42,585 nucleotides of DNA, taken from the NCBI GenBank assembly GCA_002633005.1, contig NMRA01000529.1, forward strand, positions 250,001 to 292,585, in the 5' to 3' direction. The notes beneath the pieces were generated by a model that was not told the origin of the DNA, did no database searches, and was given only the letters and a program-made list of their open reading frames with translations. Below, piece by piece: positions 13,029 to 28,000 of the stretch (positions within the stretch are counted from its first letter, which is position 1; the number at the start of each line of letters is the position of its first letter). Source of the DNA: Phoronis australis (lineage: Eukaryota > Phoronida > Phoronidae). The translations under genes and the position numbers were made by a program.

Positions 13029-16000
13029 CTGGAACGAGAAAAAGCAAAAAAATTACTGTCGTTAGCCAAATGCTAGTGAATTAAACAAACACAACGATTC
13101 ACAAAGTAAAGTGCCCACTGCTCTCTTCTTTGGAAATGTGGAGATACGGTACTCAGAGAACAAACCAGTAATAAAACTGGACATTCATTTGGTTGCAACT
13201 GTGTTACTGGCAAAAGGTAGAGGCCCTTACACTAAATGCCTGCTATGATGCAGGACCCCTTGTAACACGAAGGCTGCCTTGAATTTCTTGTCAAACTAAG
13301 AAGGGATCAAAGGATTATCTTCACTACGATGAGCAATGTAGTCGAATCTCCCACTTCTGGGGATTGTTCTGCTTTTTGAAGATTTGTCAACCGGCGTCCT
13401 GCCACTGACACCATACAAAGGTCCCACTTGTTGGTACAGGCCGGAATTGATTTATCACAATCCACGTTGCCATATTTTCCCGTTGTACTAAGAACTTTGT
13501 CACGTACTTCCCCAATTTGAAAACCCACCCATTGCACGTAGCCGTCCAGGTTTCTTTCATTTCGCACAGATCCCTCCTATACTACAAAGTATTCGGTTAT
13601 GAATGAGACAGCATCAAGTTAAGCTTGAACAACCTCTCTGGGTTTGGTTCGCGCGTGTTAAACATCGCTCTTATCTAGCTTTACGAAACATTGATTCTAC
13701 TTCTGTTTTGTATTATTTTGGGCTTAATTTGTCTTAATTGTAAACATACATCAGTAATTAGTTATTGAAGCATCAAATCCACCCATGAATAGGAAAGTTA
13801 TGACCTTTGATAGGCTTGAATGCAAGTCTTCCAATACACTGTGCAAAAACACGTAACTCACATGCAATTACATGAAGCTGCTACCAGTGTGTTTGATATT
13901 GCCTCCGGCGAATCATTAGAAAACAACCTCACGCAATATGTCTCTTGGTGACTCATGTACCTAGCGCACTCAACGAATATAAAATGCTACTGGATCGTTT
14001 TTGTGTGTTTCGCCAGACAATTCAAGCTTGCGTTTTGGCCTTGACCTACATGTATGTATGTACGTCCTGTTTTTTCAAACAATGTCTTCGGTGTTTTTTA
14101 ATTGGGAAATGTTGGCAACTATGAATGACTCGGAAATAATTTCAAAAATTGTAAAATCAGAAGTGGCCAGTGATGGAGTTTGAATTCAGATCAGATACAG
14201 ATCCTGGCCATCCACTTCATGAGGACTCTGGTTTTGTTAAAATATATAGTATCATGTAGAATTAACCACTGATATATACCTATGGGACTGTCGTTTTCAA
14301 CCTTGTAACACCAAAGGTTTACCTTTGAGCTATTAACAATTACAAAAATGAACGACAAAAGCTTAACATAAACCTAGACCGATTGCGTCATTTCCACTGA
14401 CTATGTGTCGACCCTATATTGGTTCCTAGGTCGACCATACCTACCCATCAATACTAGAGTAGACATCGCCGCGTACAGATGTAAGATGGCGATTTTACGT
14501 TCAGACTGGTTCACTGATAAACGAGTATTTCTCGCGCACGAGAGCCCGCGCATCACAAGAATGAAGACGACTGTGTTGGTTGCTATGATGGTGCACACCG
14601 GAATCAAGAATCCGTAGTAAAAAAGCTCACGTGACAACCAGCAACTGAAACATGTAATCAAGGTTGCTCTTAATAAGAACAAGAAATGTCATATTCTGAC
14701 GAAATTTGATGCAAGACTAACTTTGCCTTTGTTTCCACGTAAATGCTCTTCCACCCTATCATTCAAGACTTTGCTTTGAAAGAATGTGAGCATTCTCACG
14801 ACGTTATAAGTCCTAGTCGTAACTTAACAGAATTTGAACATTCTCAAGACATAACATGTTCTAGTCGTAACTTAAAAGCTATGCTTAAACCACATCACTT
14901 ACTAGTCTTTACCGCCATACAGGTTGGGGTTGACTGCTAACGGCGTGACAACGCACAGCAAGGGAACTCCTGTGGGCAATCAAATACGGCTAAGTATGCA
15001 ACATGTGAATTTATTAAAATGATAATAATTGATACAATTGCTTAACAATTAATGCATTCTTCACGATTATGTAGCTCTGCTTATTTCAAATTAATAGTTT
15101 AACATATATGATTCAAGGTCTACATTAAGGGCTTGTCTGCTTGTTTCATAACAAACGAAGCTGTTTCTTTTTGAGATGTCCTTATCAACATGACTTTTTT
15201 ACGAATACATCCTTCTTTGAAACACACAAATGGCGGATTAAAAAAGTGTTTTGAATCGTTTTATTTTCCAGCATTTATACAGTATATCCGTATCAGTTCA
15301 GAAGGTTCGTGTCTTCATCTACCCCATGCGGTAAGGCTTGTACAGGTCAATATGTGATGTGAACTGACTGCATCCGCGATATGTATGCGACTAAACTGTG
15401 TACAATTGCAGCATACAAATCTCTTTGAGATTCTAAATTGCTTTTTGACCAACTGAATAGCCATCCTACATGTAACTGAATAGCCATCCTACATGAAACT
15501 GGCGTTCACCTAAAGATGTATTACAGTTTTGTTGCCTTGGGTCTCCATTTCCCGAAAGAAATAAACTTTACTGCGAAATCTGAACACTGCACATTACAGA
15601 CAATGTTTCTCGAAGTCACCTGAAGCCCCTATGAGGTACAGTACATCACCTGTCCACAGACTTCTGCTGAAAAAATGTTGTCGCGCTTCCTTGATTCGCT
15701 GCTACTTAAGCTGCAACATGTATGCATTTCATGAAGGTGCTCTCTCAGTTTTATGGCAAGAATCGTATGCACTTTTTTACACGCAGTTTAAATAGCGCCG
15801 CGGAGAAAAGCCTGCATCGATACGTTTTAAGAGACATGTTTGTAAATCTGACATTAACGCTGCGGCTTTTCGTTTCCCTGACCAACAACTTTGGATTTCA
15901 CGAGCTTTTTTATCCTAAAGGATGGACATTTTTCCCAGAAAACGATCTTGAAATTCAAGCATGGAGCCTGGGCAGATTTCAGTAAATCGTGAGACCTTGA

Positions 16001-19000
16001 AGCTACGGCGGAAAATCTTTGCCTATGAAAATTCTTGCCCGCAATTTGTTAGGTCTACACCATAATTCAACATCTCAACATCGCCGGTCAATCATGTTGC
16101 TAGGAAATGATAGTAAGTTTTGTACCCTTCTTACGAAATACTCCCTTTCACTCGTATGTATTTTTGAGACCGTGCTTTTTTCACTAGATAACTGACATGG
16201 GTTCCGTAGAGGCGACAGTTTCCCGAATACGTGAGAACACGCAAGAGTATTCAGTATATCGTTAAGTGGTACCACGTATGATAAATCACATCAGCTTGCC
16301 TAGCGGCATTTTTGAGTTTTCAAAGCTTTATCCAGGTCTAAGAAAAACTACACCGGATTGTTTTCTTGTGTGCTTGAAAAGACTACGAAATCCTTCATGG
16401 AAAAATCCAGTGAAAGCGAGGCATGTGACGTTACTATCAATAGCGAAGAGTAATTCTTGTTAGAGAGCTAGCTCCTAACCAGCAGACCTAACTCACCACA
16501 GCTCGGCCAGTGACACACCTTGGGGACTGTTGGTACTACTCACCCCACGCAAAGAGACATGCCTTCATCATGAATCGTGGCACATAAGTACCGAGCACCT
16601 TCACAAATTTTAAATATTGCAGAATTCCTTCGACCAGCATCCAGCAGAAGGAGACGAGAATCAAGTAATGAAGTAGAACAGCCACCGCAACACAACCGCT
16701 TCTGTTGGTCGTCTGCTCCACTCCGGCTAAGAACACAATCATACTCAACAAAAGGGCTACGGAGAGATTGAAGAGGGACTGTTGTGAACGGCCTTTGCCT
16801 AGCTTTTTGAACCCTGCGATGGACCTGTTTGATTTGCAGCATCGGCTGAATAACCTATGTGTTGATAAAAAAGCGAATCATCAGCTGTATTAATAAAGAT
16901 AAAACCTTTGCAAAAACATGAAGCACTCGACAATAAATAATTCTTAGAGTCGATGTTGCGAAAATGTTTTTGACGTCATAATATAAATAAAGCAGGGGCG
17001 TTGGGAAGTAGGAACATGTCCATGTAGTCTGCGCTTTACCTCAAGTAGGACTACATTTGTATGTCCATGTGGTCTGCGCTTTACATCAAGTCCCACCTGT
17101 GAAGGGCGGAGGCCTTGCAACATTTATTTAATTTACAGGCTACGTTCGACAACGTTTTGAAATTGCATCACATTGTTTAACGAGGAGTAAGTATGATGAT
17201 TTACTTTACGCTACCGCGAAAATAACAGTTATCTCATTTTCACATATTGGTTCCTTAGATGGAACATAGTAGCATCGATTAAAACAAATGCTGCCGCAAA
17301 CTAAAAAGCCAGCGCACTGCATCTGTCAATCTACAGACAATTCTTACATTTTACAACTAATTGCTCACCTGAATACGAGGAAGGTGCTTATAGTGCAGAA
17401 AAGGCCGATGATAGATAATGACAGGCCAACGATACTGATGATGGACAAAGCAAGCTTGTGACCTTCGTCAATTGGCGTTCTGTGTACATCCTGGAGAAAA
17501 TAGACCCAGGAAACGTATATAAAGCAGCTTTACATAAAGCACACAGCTTATCAAGAGTTCACGTGTAAACCAGATGTGCACACCAACGTGGGAAGGCACA
17601 CACACACGTACACGCACGAGGCACAAACACACGTACACGCACGAGGACACGCACGAGCGCAAGAACATGCAATGTAAAGTTGTAAGTGATTTAATGGATG
17701 AGTAGCAACACGTGTTTCAAACACCTTTTGCACACGTATTCCATCGTGAGATTGGTCAACGATTCCAAGATGTTGAAAATATCACATGGCATTAAGCTTA
17801 CTACGCTTCACGTATTTACTTCAAGAACTCTTTTTAGTTGCATGCATACACAATGATTACTCCTTTACACTTTTAAACATCTGTTTTTGAGGGAAATGAT
17901 GTTTGTGTTTCGCGTTATTCGGTATTTTCCCATCCCACTTGATACTCCAATCAGCAACTCACGTTGTTGTAACTCGCGTGACAACTTTGTCACACTTAGT
18001 GTGGCTATGTTCCCTGGAGAATGAAATGTGGCCATAATTCACTGAAGGTATATGGTACCAATGGCAGATGATGTACTAAGGATTTTCAGTCCACCCTATT
18101 TATACTCGAAGGGCCTGTTCACCAGTGGCTAGCTGGAGTTGGTGAAGTTTAATTATGTAATGGATAAAACGAAAGGGTTGAAATTGATTTTTCGCGAGGA
18201 TTATGCTTCAAGAATTGTGCTTGCAAACCCACCAATATTGGTCTATGTGCCATCAATATAGTTATCAATTCTGGAAGGTTTACGAATGAAGTAAGAGAGC
18301 ACTGCTTGCCAGTTTAAACTAGGTAAAAGTGGAGTGCTCAAAACTAAGTATACATAATCGGTTGTAAAAACTTTAAGTCACCTTGCAAATAGCGAAGTAC
18401 TTTATATTCCACAAGGAAGGTTTACTAATAGACACGCTGTTCAATCTATTGCAGTAGATTTTCCCAACATTAAAACAACACAAGTAGCGTGGTGTGCTCA
18501 TATTGGACCGGTGACATGGAACCAAACACCTGGACATTTGTTATTTCACCTACCTACTATTTTGAACTTTAACCTACACAATAAACTATCAGAGAGTTTC
18601 TAACACTAGTGCTTTCATTTAAAAATGAAAGCACGAGTGTTTGCTTAAATTTGAACAGATGGATTTCAGTAACCATGTCCAACTAAGAGTTTTCAAAGTA
18701 ACGTTTGCTGAATATTGTACTCACCAAAAGTATTGCAAAGTTTGTGAGGTGGTTACACATGCAAATATGTCGCTCATTTACACTACCGTTGCTCCAACAT
18801 CCGTCTTGACTAAAGTCTGAAAGGCCATGGTCCCAGTAACCGCACGCAACGGAGCCGCTTGAAAAATCACCCTGAGAAAAAAAGTATGTCACTTTAACAC
18901 AGGCCTATGACTTAACAATAAAATTTGGTTCATTTCTATACTTTGACAGTGTAAGGGTTACCTTAAGCTCGGAGTCAAGTGGTCCTCAATGCATTCCAGC

Positions 19001-22000
19001 AACATACTGCAGTTGTAAGAGGAATCGGTAGAGCGACCAGCACCGATCTACTTACAATCTAAAATGTCGACTGTTCGTAGCCGTTGTGTCCTTTTTTACT
19101 CGTTAGTATCACATGCGAGAGAGCCGTAGTGACAACTGATAGAGAGTGAAACAAGAGAGAAGTAGATACATGTAAATTTACTGCGCTTATTATGCGCTAA
19201 ATGTAAAATACATCATTAGCCTCCTTCTTCATTGTACCCTCACAAGGTTTGGACGGCTCCCAAATCGCCAATGTGGAGCAATGAAAAATTTGTAAGCTAA
19301 AGTAAAAGCTAAAAAGTAGAGAAGTCGAGACTCTAACTGGACATTAAAGAGACCCGATAGAGTTACCAAATTGAGATTTTTACCAGATAGAAACGGTACC
19401 CGGCAGAATCCGAAGTTGACTGTGTGGGGCCAATATTTATAGGCAAATTGACACCGCGAATACACCAGATTGCGCTAAAATAGGGGTCTCAAGTTAAAGC
19501 AAAAAACAAACAAAATACAACAAAAACTTTCGTCATCGGAAGTACCAAATAAGAGAATTGACCAACATACACCCCTTTAAAATATAATAACCTACTCTAG
19601 CTTCTGGAATGGGGCTATTCGGAGAATTCTCCACGCGGTGTCGCTGCTGTACTAGTGGTGGTTGAATTGCGCATGCGTGGCTGTCTGCACGTAAACAACT
19701 GGTAAAAGATGGCATTTTTATCAAAATAAGTCGTCGCGCTAAGCCTTATTACTGCTAATTCCCTTGGTGCAAGTTTTCGACAGGTGGCCACAAATTCCCA
19801 AAAGACCTAAGGTTGCTATATTCGTGGACAATTGCGGTCAACAGGGTCAACTAACTGACAAAAAGTGTGTGGATGCTGAAGCCCCGTGTGTGCTCTATGA
19901 CTATGCAGTTCCATTCGGAGGCTACACAACATTACTTGGTAAGTTTTTAGCAATCAGTTTCTATCAACATCGTTCGGTGATGTTATCCCCACCAGTTACC
20001 CCACTGTGTAACAGGTTTATTGAGTGGAACTAAGTGTTTCTTTTTGGAAACTCACCCGATGCCGGGTAGGCTAACAGCACATATTCATATTGTCCTGAGT
20101 GGGAGAGCTCCCAAAATAAGATGTGTATGGTACGTGATGCACAGTAGTCAAGAGTGACTTTTTCACAGCAGTCTCTCTTCAAAACTATGCTGTTTCCAAT
20201 CAAATTCTCTAGATGAGTGAGTTTCCTTATTTTATCGTGGACCCCACCCCCAGGACCACCAGCTCAGTTATCGAATTAACATGAATAAGCCTTAATTCAG
20301 TAAATGTCCTAACATTGCATTGGAAAAAAATTGCTTGTTGAAATCAGAAGCACATTTTAAGTGTCATGAAAAATACACATTGTTAAATCACTTTTAGCCT
20401 GTTTCACATATTTTAATTCAGATATTAAGTAAGACTTGGGTACAAAGGTTATTAGTTTCTACACATAAACAAGAAGATGAAATATCAAGTATGTTCTGCC
20501 TTACAAATGTAGTTTTGCCTTGTCTTTTCTTTTACAATTTGCTAATATTTCTATTCTGTTACAGGCAAGAAAAAAAACAACTGAAACCAACCGCCTGACC
20601 ATCTATTTCACCGTTGGACAAAGTGAAAAGCAATCCTTCAGCAATAACCTGAGAGAATTGAACGTAATTCTGAAATTCAGCACCTGATATGCCTGATTAT
20701 GGACTCCCTCGCAATGTTGCTCCTTTCTGTGCTTTTTCAGTTTGCCATTTGTTTTTAAATACACTGATAATTGTTTATTCTCGAATCTTGTGCATANACT
20801 TTCACGTATAAGAAAATCGAAGATTTTTATTAAAAATCTCCAAACAACTGTTGAAGTGTAATTCTCAATTGAACTTTGGGCATTTCATCCATCGGCTTCA
20901 TTGTCACCCATTTTGTCTCTTCACTAGTACTTATTCTGTGTCACGTACGTATGGCAAGACTATCGTTAAAGACGTTTATAATGTGTTATTACCTCTTTTG
21001 ATAAATATTCTTGATGTAGTAAATTCGCGTTTTGAGTTTTGTTGCATGAGACACTTTTACAGCGGACGAACACATTAGTGCATAGCAGGCGTGCGTTCTG
21101 TAACACTAGGACCTACGCTAGGACGTAGTTAAAACCTAGCCAGTGACATGTTCTCATTTAAAATGCACGGCAATAATTTCACGTATCTTTCGAAATTTTG
21201 CTTTTTAACGAGGTCGTTACTGAACAACGGGAGGCAGGTCTCCTGCAAACAGAGCGTGTGACAGCTTGCGTGTCAACTTTCCCAGCCAGCTGTAGTCGCA
21301 CTCATATCCGTCAAACTGAAAAATAGTTCGCGATTCCTGTCCGTCGTCGTCATTCCTGTCGTGCTACATGTCACAAAAAGAGCGTCATCCTGCCTTTCGA
21401 TGCTTCGGACGTCCGTCTGCCGTTTCTCTCAGAAAAGGTGCATTGTTCCTGTTTCGATTATATTCTGTACATCTTGTTTATGGTGCGTTTGAAACGTGCA
21501 GTTGTCTGCCGCTAGTTGCGCCGGTTTGTGCAGCTGTACAGACCCATAGAAGCCATAAGTGAGTCGATAACCTGACGGAGCCGAACCCGGCTTTGGTCGA
21601 GGGAGTTGTGGGTCGAGGGAGTTGTGGGTCGAGGGGGTCGTGGGTCGTGTGGTCGAGGGGTTGTGGGTCGAGGGGTTCGAGGGTGTCGAGGGGGTTGGAG
21701 GGGCTTTGGAACTATCCGCTACTTGACAGTGTTTTGCCAACAGGACTGACACCTATTGAATACCACATTTAGCAACAGCTTGAGTTCTAACCTGTTTCAC
21801 GGTATTATAATTTTTCAATTGAGACGGCCGAGGGTAAATCAATCAATAAACATTTGGGTTTACTTAAATCTACCACATTTGATTGTTTGTTTCTAGCAGT
21901 GCCTTTAAATTGCGCTTTACATGTACTTCTTCGTCGAGTTAAATCATTGACATTCAGAACTGCAAACATCATATTGGAATATTGTGACTTTAGCTAGATC

Positions 22001-25000
22001 TGATATGAATTTACATAAGCAGTCAACGTAATATGGACGGTGTGACAGGGAAGAATTTTTCCATAACGTCGAACTTGCCAATCAGCTATCATATAAGTGA
22101 AATCATGTATCGAATCCCCGGGCAAAACCTGCTAAAGATTGCGATATACGTGGTTTTAGCGACATAAAATTAAACTTTTAATAAAGTTTCTTCATTGCAA
22201 AGTCTTGTTGTTTCAATGCTACACTTCACTAGAGTGATATTTCGAGCACATCCGTTGACTGATAGCATGATTGTATTTCTTGACCTGCTCTCTCTTTGAA
22301 TGAATGAACTTCACAGAACCTATTTTTGGTTAATACCTGGTGTACGGTTTTATCCAAAATCCTACCCATGGGCTTATCTTCACGAAATTAATATTTTATC
22401 ACACAATGAGCGAGGGGATCTTATTCATTTGTAATATTATTGTGATATTGTGTCCTTTAGGGGACGGACTTGTCAAAAAACGAATCAAGCTTTTTAACTA
22501 ACGCCCATAGATATTGTTGTGAGAAATTCGACGGACCAAAATATGTAATGTTATAATTTATCTTGGGAAACCAAAGTAGGTTGAATTTTTTATAAATATT
22601 TCATTGTAGCATAACAAATAATATGAATTATTAAACGCACATTCACCTACACATACACGCACATGCGTGATTATTTTATTTTCTCCAAAATCACATATTC
22701 ACGACTTCCTGCTCACAGAGCGGTGACAGCAATTCTAATGCTCTTGCACTTAGATTCCTGAAATACATGATAAATATATCATTCTCAACCAGAGTNTTCA
22801 GCCTCAATAACATCCACAATTAGACCCTTGAAGGTAAACACAGCAGCATATCACTTGAATCGTTTTGAGCCCAAAATCAGACTCTGAACTAGACCAGAGT
22901 GTGACTAGGTCTTCTTTAGCTTCAGTCCCTCATGTTTCTTCCAGGAAAGGAAATAAGCTATTGCACACACATGACTCATTGCCTATGAAAGGGCATCCTC
23001 ACCAACAAGGCTTATTTGTGTAGCAGTCAAATATAGTTCGTCTGGATACACAGACAGTCCACTGGCACATCGTCTTATGGTAACTTAGTACTGTGATTCA
23101 CATTTCTCCAAGGCCACTGACTTGCACATTGTGCCATGCAGCACTGCTGGTGTGTGGAAGTGCTGTGGGAAGAGAACGGAGTAACAAAGCTTGTATATGA
23201 TACAGCTCGAAGTGGCCTTGAAATGTCACTGAACCTGGAACAAATATTGAAATATGAATAATTAAGTACTCCAGATTGGATCAAAAATGTTATCCTGTTT
23301 TTCAAAAATATGTGGTGATTGGTCTACAGTTTCACATAAAAGTAAATAATTACTATTTTCAGAAACCAAGGGTGTATATAATGAGTATTGCATAAAACTG
23401 TGTCTTTAGTTTTTATCCATAGCCATAACAATTCTTTAAACGCATCACTTGTCTGTAAAATATACAAGTTATTTTAGACAACTTCAAACCTTTGTTACCC
23501 ATTTTCAAGCCTTTTTAATTTTGATACTTTCAGCAGTTTTAAACTCAGATTACAGGTTCATGGGTCTGTCAAGCATACTTCTAGCCTAAGGTTGAGGGAA
23601 CCGTTTTTCTTTTAATAGAAGATATGAAAAATTGGGTCATTTAAAAATTATGGATAATCTTTCTGTTGTTTAAGAGTAATTACAAATCGTAAGGCACCAT
23701 CAAAAATGCAATTTTCACAAAAATGGCAGTCATTTGAATTTATAACGACTTGCAACATTTCAAGGCATGAGTTAAGACTATTCAGTCACTGTGAATTCGG
23801 AAAATGTAATATATTTTCGTGGTTTTACAATTGATACAAGTAGCAAAACAGTTTCATGAAATCAACTTGAAGGGACCTCGTGAAGGTTAAGAATTACCTC
23901 ACCATGCTCTTTTCCCCAAACATGTATTACCTGTTATTTCCACACAATCAGTTGTACCAAATATCACAACCCCCCCTATGCCAACCCCCCTCGGGACCTG
24001 AATAAGTAATTTAACAAAATGACTTTAAAAATAGCTGTTCCTTTTCAAAGGCTTTGTTCGTTGTCTCCAATATTGAAAGTAGGCTTTGACAACAGATTTG
24101 CACTGGATGGGAAGATCTTGTTGGTTAGCTGCAGTCAAATGCTAAAAAACATTTTTTGTCCATTCAGGGACGGTGCAGAAGCGATGCATATCTCCTCTGC
24201 ACGGTACAAGCCTTCAAACCTAAAAACCAAAGGTTACGTGAAAACTGACGTGATAGATTTCCATTTCAACGTCTAATAGATTTCCAGAAGACATATGATA
24301 GGGAGTAAACAAATAGTCTATTGCAATGGATATTTATCACTCACGTAGCCTTTGCCATTGGGATTGGATTGTAATCTTAACTCATTAACCTCTATCAGAG
24401 TTGACAGCATGAACATTCAGCATTGATTGATGTAACTGTCACTGATAAACTTTTAGAAATCATTCCAAACAATAATAATACTTTGATGTAAGAAAAAATC
24501 CCGATTGCTACGTCAAGTATCGTATCACATATCACAACATACAAAGATTAACCAGACTCTGGCTGGCGACTGANTCGAGCACAGTCTGATAACCAATTAT
24601 CTTAAGTTCGCACTAAAGGAGCAGAGAAATTGCCAAACATAGTTTCGAGTTCGTTTCGAGTACAAAGATTAGAGACCGGGCCCAGGATACACAGACAGTC
24701 CACTGGCACATTGTCTTATGGTAACTTAGTACTGCGATTCACATTTCTCAAGGGCCACTGACTTGCACATTGTGCCATGCAGCACTGCTGGTTTGTGGAA
24801 GTGCTGTGGGAAGAGAACGGAGTAACAAAGCTTGTCTATGATACAGCTTGAAGTGGCCTTAAAATGTCACTGAACCTGGAACAAATATTTAAATATGAAT
24901 AATTAAGTACTCCAGATTGGATCAAAAATGTTATCCCTGTTTTTCAAAAATATATGGTGATTGGTCTACAGTTTCACATAAAAGTAAATAATTACTATTT

Positions 25001-28000
25001 TCATAAACCAAGGGTGTATATAATGAGTATAGCATAAAACTGTGTCTTTATTTTTTATCCCTAGCCATAACAGTTCTTTAAACGCATCACTTGTCTGTAA
25101 AATATACAATTTTTTTGAGACAACTTCAAACCTTTGCTACCCATTTTTAGTTAGCCTTTTTAATTTTGATACTTTCAGCAATTTTAAACTCAGATTACAG
25201 GTTCATGGGTCTGTCAAGCATACTTCTAGCCTAAGGTTGAGGGAACCGTTTTTCTTCTAATAGAATATATGAAGACTTGGGTCATTTAAAAATGATGGAT
25301 AATGTTTCTGTTGTAATTACAAATCTTAAGGCACCATGAAAAATGGCAGTCATTTGAATTTATAAGGTCTTGCAACATTTCAAGGCATGAGTTAAGACTA
25401 TTCAGTCACTGTGAATTCGGAAAATGTAATAAATTTTCGTGGTTTTGCAATTGATACAAGTAGCAAAACAGTTTCATGAAATCAACTTGAAGGGACTTCG
25501 TGAAGGTTAAGAATTACCTCACCATGCTCTTTTCCCCATACATGTATTACCTTTTATTTCCACACATCCAGTTGTACCAAATATTGCAACCCCCATGGCA
25601 ATCCCCCCACGGGACCTGAATAAGTAATTTAACAAAATGACTTGTTGTCTCCAATATTGAAAGTAGGCTTTGACAACAGATCTGCACTGGATGGGAAGAT
25701 CTTGTTGGTTAGCTGCAGTCAAATGCTAAAAACCAATTTTTGTCCATTCAGGGACGGTACAGAAGCGATGCATATCTCCTCTGCACGGTACAAGCCTTCA
25801 AACCTAAAAACAAAAGCTTACGTGAAAACTGACGTGATAGATTTCCATTTCAACGTGTAATAGATTTCCAGAAGACATATGATAGGGAGTAATTAAATAT
25901 TAGTCTAATGCAATGGATATTTATCACTCGCGTACCCTTTGGCATTGGGACTGGATTGTAATCTTAACTCATTAACCTGTATCGAGTTGCCAGCATAAAC
26001 ATTCAGCATTGATTGATGTAACTGTCACTGATAAACTTTTAGAAATCATTCCAAACAATAATAATGCTTTGATGTACGAAAAGATGCCGATTGCTACGTC
26101 AAGTATCGTATCACATATCACAACATACAAACATTAACCAGACTCTGGCTGGCGACTACCTGCCGCGAAGTCGACATCGGCGAGTGCCTCAGTTAACAAG
26201 CATCGGTAGAATAGTCATGGAATAATCGTTAAAATAATCACAAACCTTACCTTTGTATGAGGTCGTGCTTACTTGCTCTCATAGAAGCACCCTTTTTACG
26301 CAATCTCAGATTTAGTTGGCACGGCTGCAAGCCATTTCACCATGTATTTAAATGGCTCGCGAAATCGAGGCTGTTAATCTATCACCACTAGTACACGCAC
26401 GCCCTCTAGTTATTGTAGATTTTCCGAATAGCCCCATTAAACATAGTCTTAACTCACGACTCGACCAATGGACGGCGCTCCCGTCACAAAATGAATAAAA
26501 GTACAAAAAAGTTAAGGTTATGTTAAACTTTATGTAGTGATTCTTTAACTCGTATATCAGACATCCAGGCTACACTAACTAGTAAAATACATATTTCCTG
26601 AAAGAACAAAAATCAGGCAGCATAAAAATATCTCATTATGATTATTATATTAGCTGTTTTGTCGGGTTTCAATGCATAGAGGAAACTATGTTAAGGGAGG
26701 AGGTAACGTTGGTAAGTGAATAGTGCAACACATGGACCATGCGAGAGACTGGAGAATCAAGAAATGAAATGGAGATACATGGACATCGCCCATCAACAAA
26801 TATACGTGTTGTTTCGTTTTTGTGCTATAGGTAACCGATTTTTGCATTTTAAACAACGAAACATGTCAACGGTCATTTCGAATTGCACGATACTGATTAG
26901 TTTAAACTCGGGAGATTACCTCCCAAAACTCTCTGCGTTGACGGTCCCACGCGCTTTACGTGACAATGATAATTAACTTTTATTGCAATAACAACTCGTA
27001 ACATAAAACTCTTAGTTGTAGGTTGCATATTACATATACTTACTCTTTTTACAGGCAGAAACGTGGCTGTGAGGGGTTCATCTAATTCGACTTTCACTGA
27101 TCTTGTGTTGACTTTTGCCGAGACAATTTTACTGAAGGTGACCCACTGTTTAATGCCTGGGCTGCTACCGGATACTTCGTATCGAGTTTGGAACAGTTTC
27201 CAGTTGTTGTAAATGATAAAGCTTATCTTCTGACCAGCTGCCCACTCTAAAGACGAGTGCATAAGTTTTCGGTGAATCAGCTGATATCGCCTGAGCAGTT
27301 AAATGACGGAATTCCATATACAGTTGTAAACATGTCTTTATCTATGGTACAATAGACTTATTAAAATCAAAAAAGCTAAAATCAAACACTAACCACTTAG
27401 TTACAGTACAGTGGGTACACCAAATCGCCAACTGGGCTACAACAACCTGACAAAGCAAGTTTTTGACAAGCTGAGTGAGCGGATCAGCCGTAGTGATAAT
27501 AGACGTACATGTACACGTGTATTGTAAGGAACGTGATGTTGTGGCTCAGTTTGTGCCGCATGGGAAGGATTGCTGATGGGTGAACAACCTTATCTATGTC
27601 ATCCAAGTGTCCAAAACAAAGAAATGTTGTGTAACCATCATCAACCTTCAAAGATTGGAGAATTTTTCAAAAATTCTTTAAAAAATCCGCTAAACAGGCA
27701 AGCATGAGCTACACTTTAGGTAAATTACACATGTGTAGCGAAAGACCGCTCACCAATTTGCGACATAGCGTGTGTGTTTTTAGACGAAGCCCACTTTTAT
27801 AGATCAAGTGAGACGCTAATGGTGCATAAGTACATACATGTACACTGAGCTGTACCTGTATAACCTGGTTACTTGATATTCTGGTAAAACAGGTATTGGT
27901 ATAGTCTTTCTAGAAACACACAGTTGTCTACGTCAACATACCAATCGAAGAGCTGCGTTTAAATATACACGGTCACCTGAAAAACCTGTTACAGTGGCAT

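Larger units (their letters stand above)
19610..26436. mobile_element. Possible inverted-repeat-bounded element containing the tandem duplication
   Basis: TGGGGCTATTCGGA at 19610-19623 recurs inverted at 26423-26436, and TACTAGTGGTG near 19650 recurs inverted near 26384-26394 at a similar inner distance. Just inside each end is an exon-like piece pointing inward (19784 on plus, 26282 on minus). The right end abuts TTAA; the left end abuts GGAA, so a target-site duplication is not proven. It might equally be two solo copies of a short repeat in opposite orientation. Confidence 0.35.

Noticed and set aside
16577-16893. Plus-strand frames opposite TM2-TM3 exon
   Set aside because: Shadows of the receptor exon on the minus strand.
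21429-21752. 107-codon minus-strand Pro/Ser/Thr-rich frame
   Set aside because: It is the translation of the GT-rich minisatellite; no splice or promoter support.
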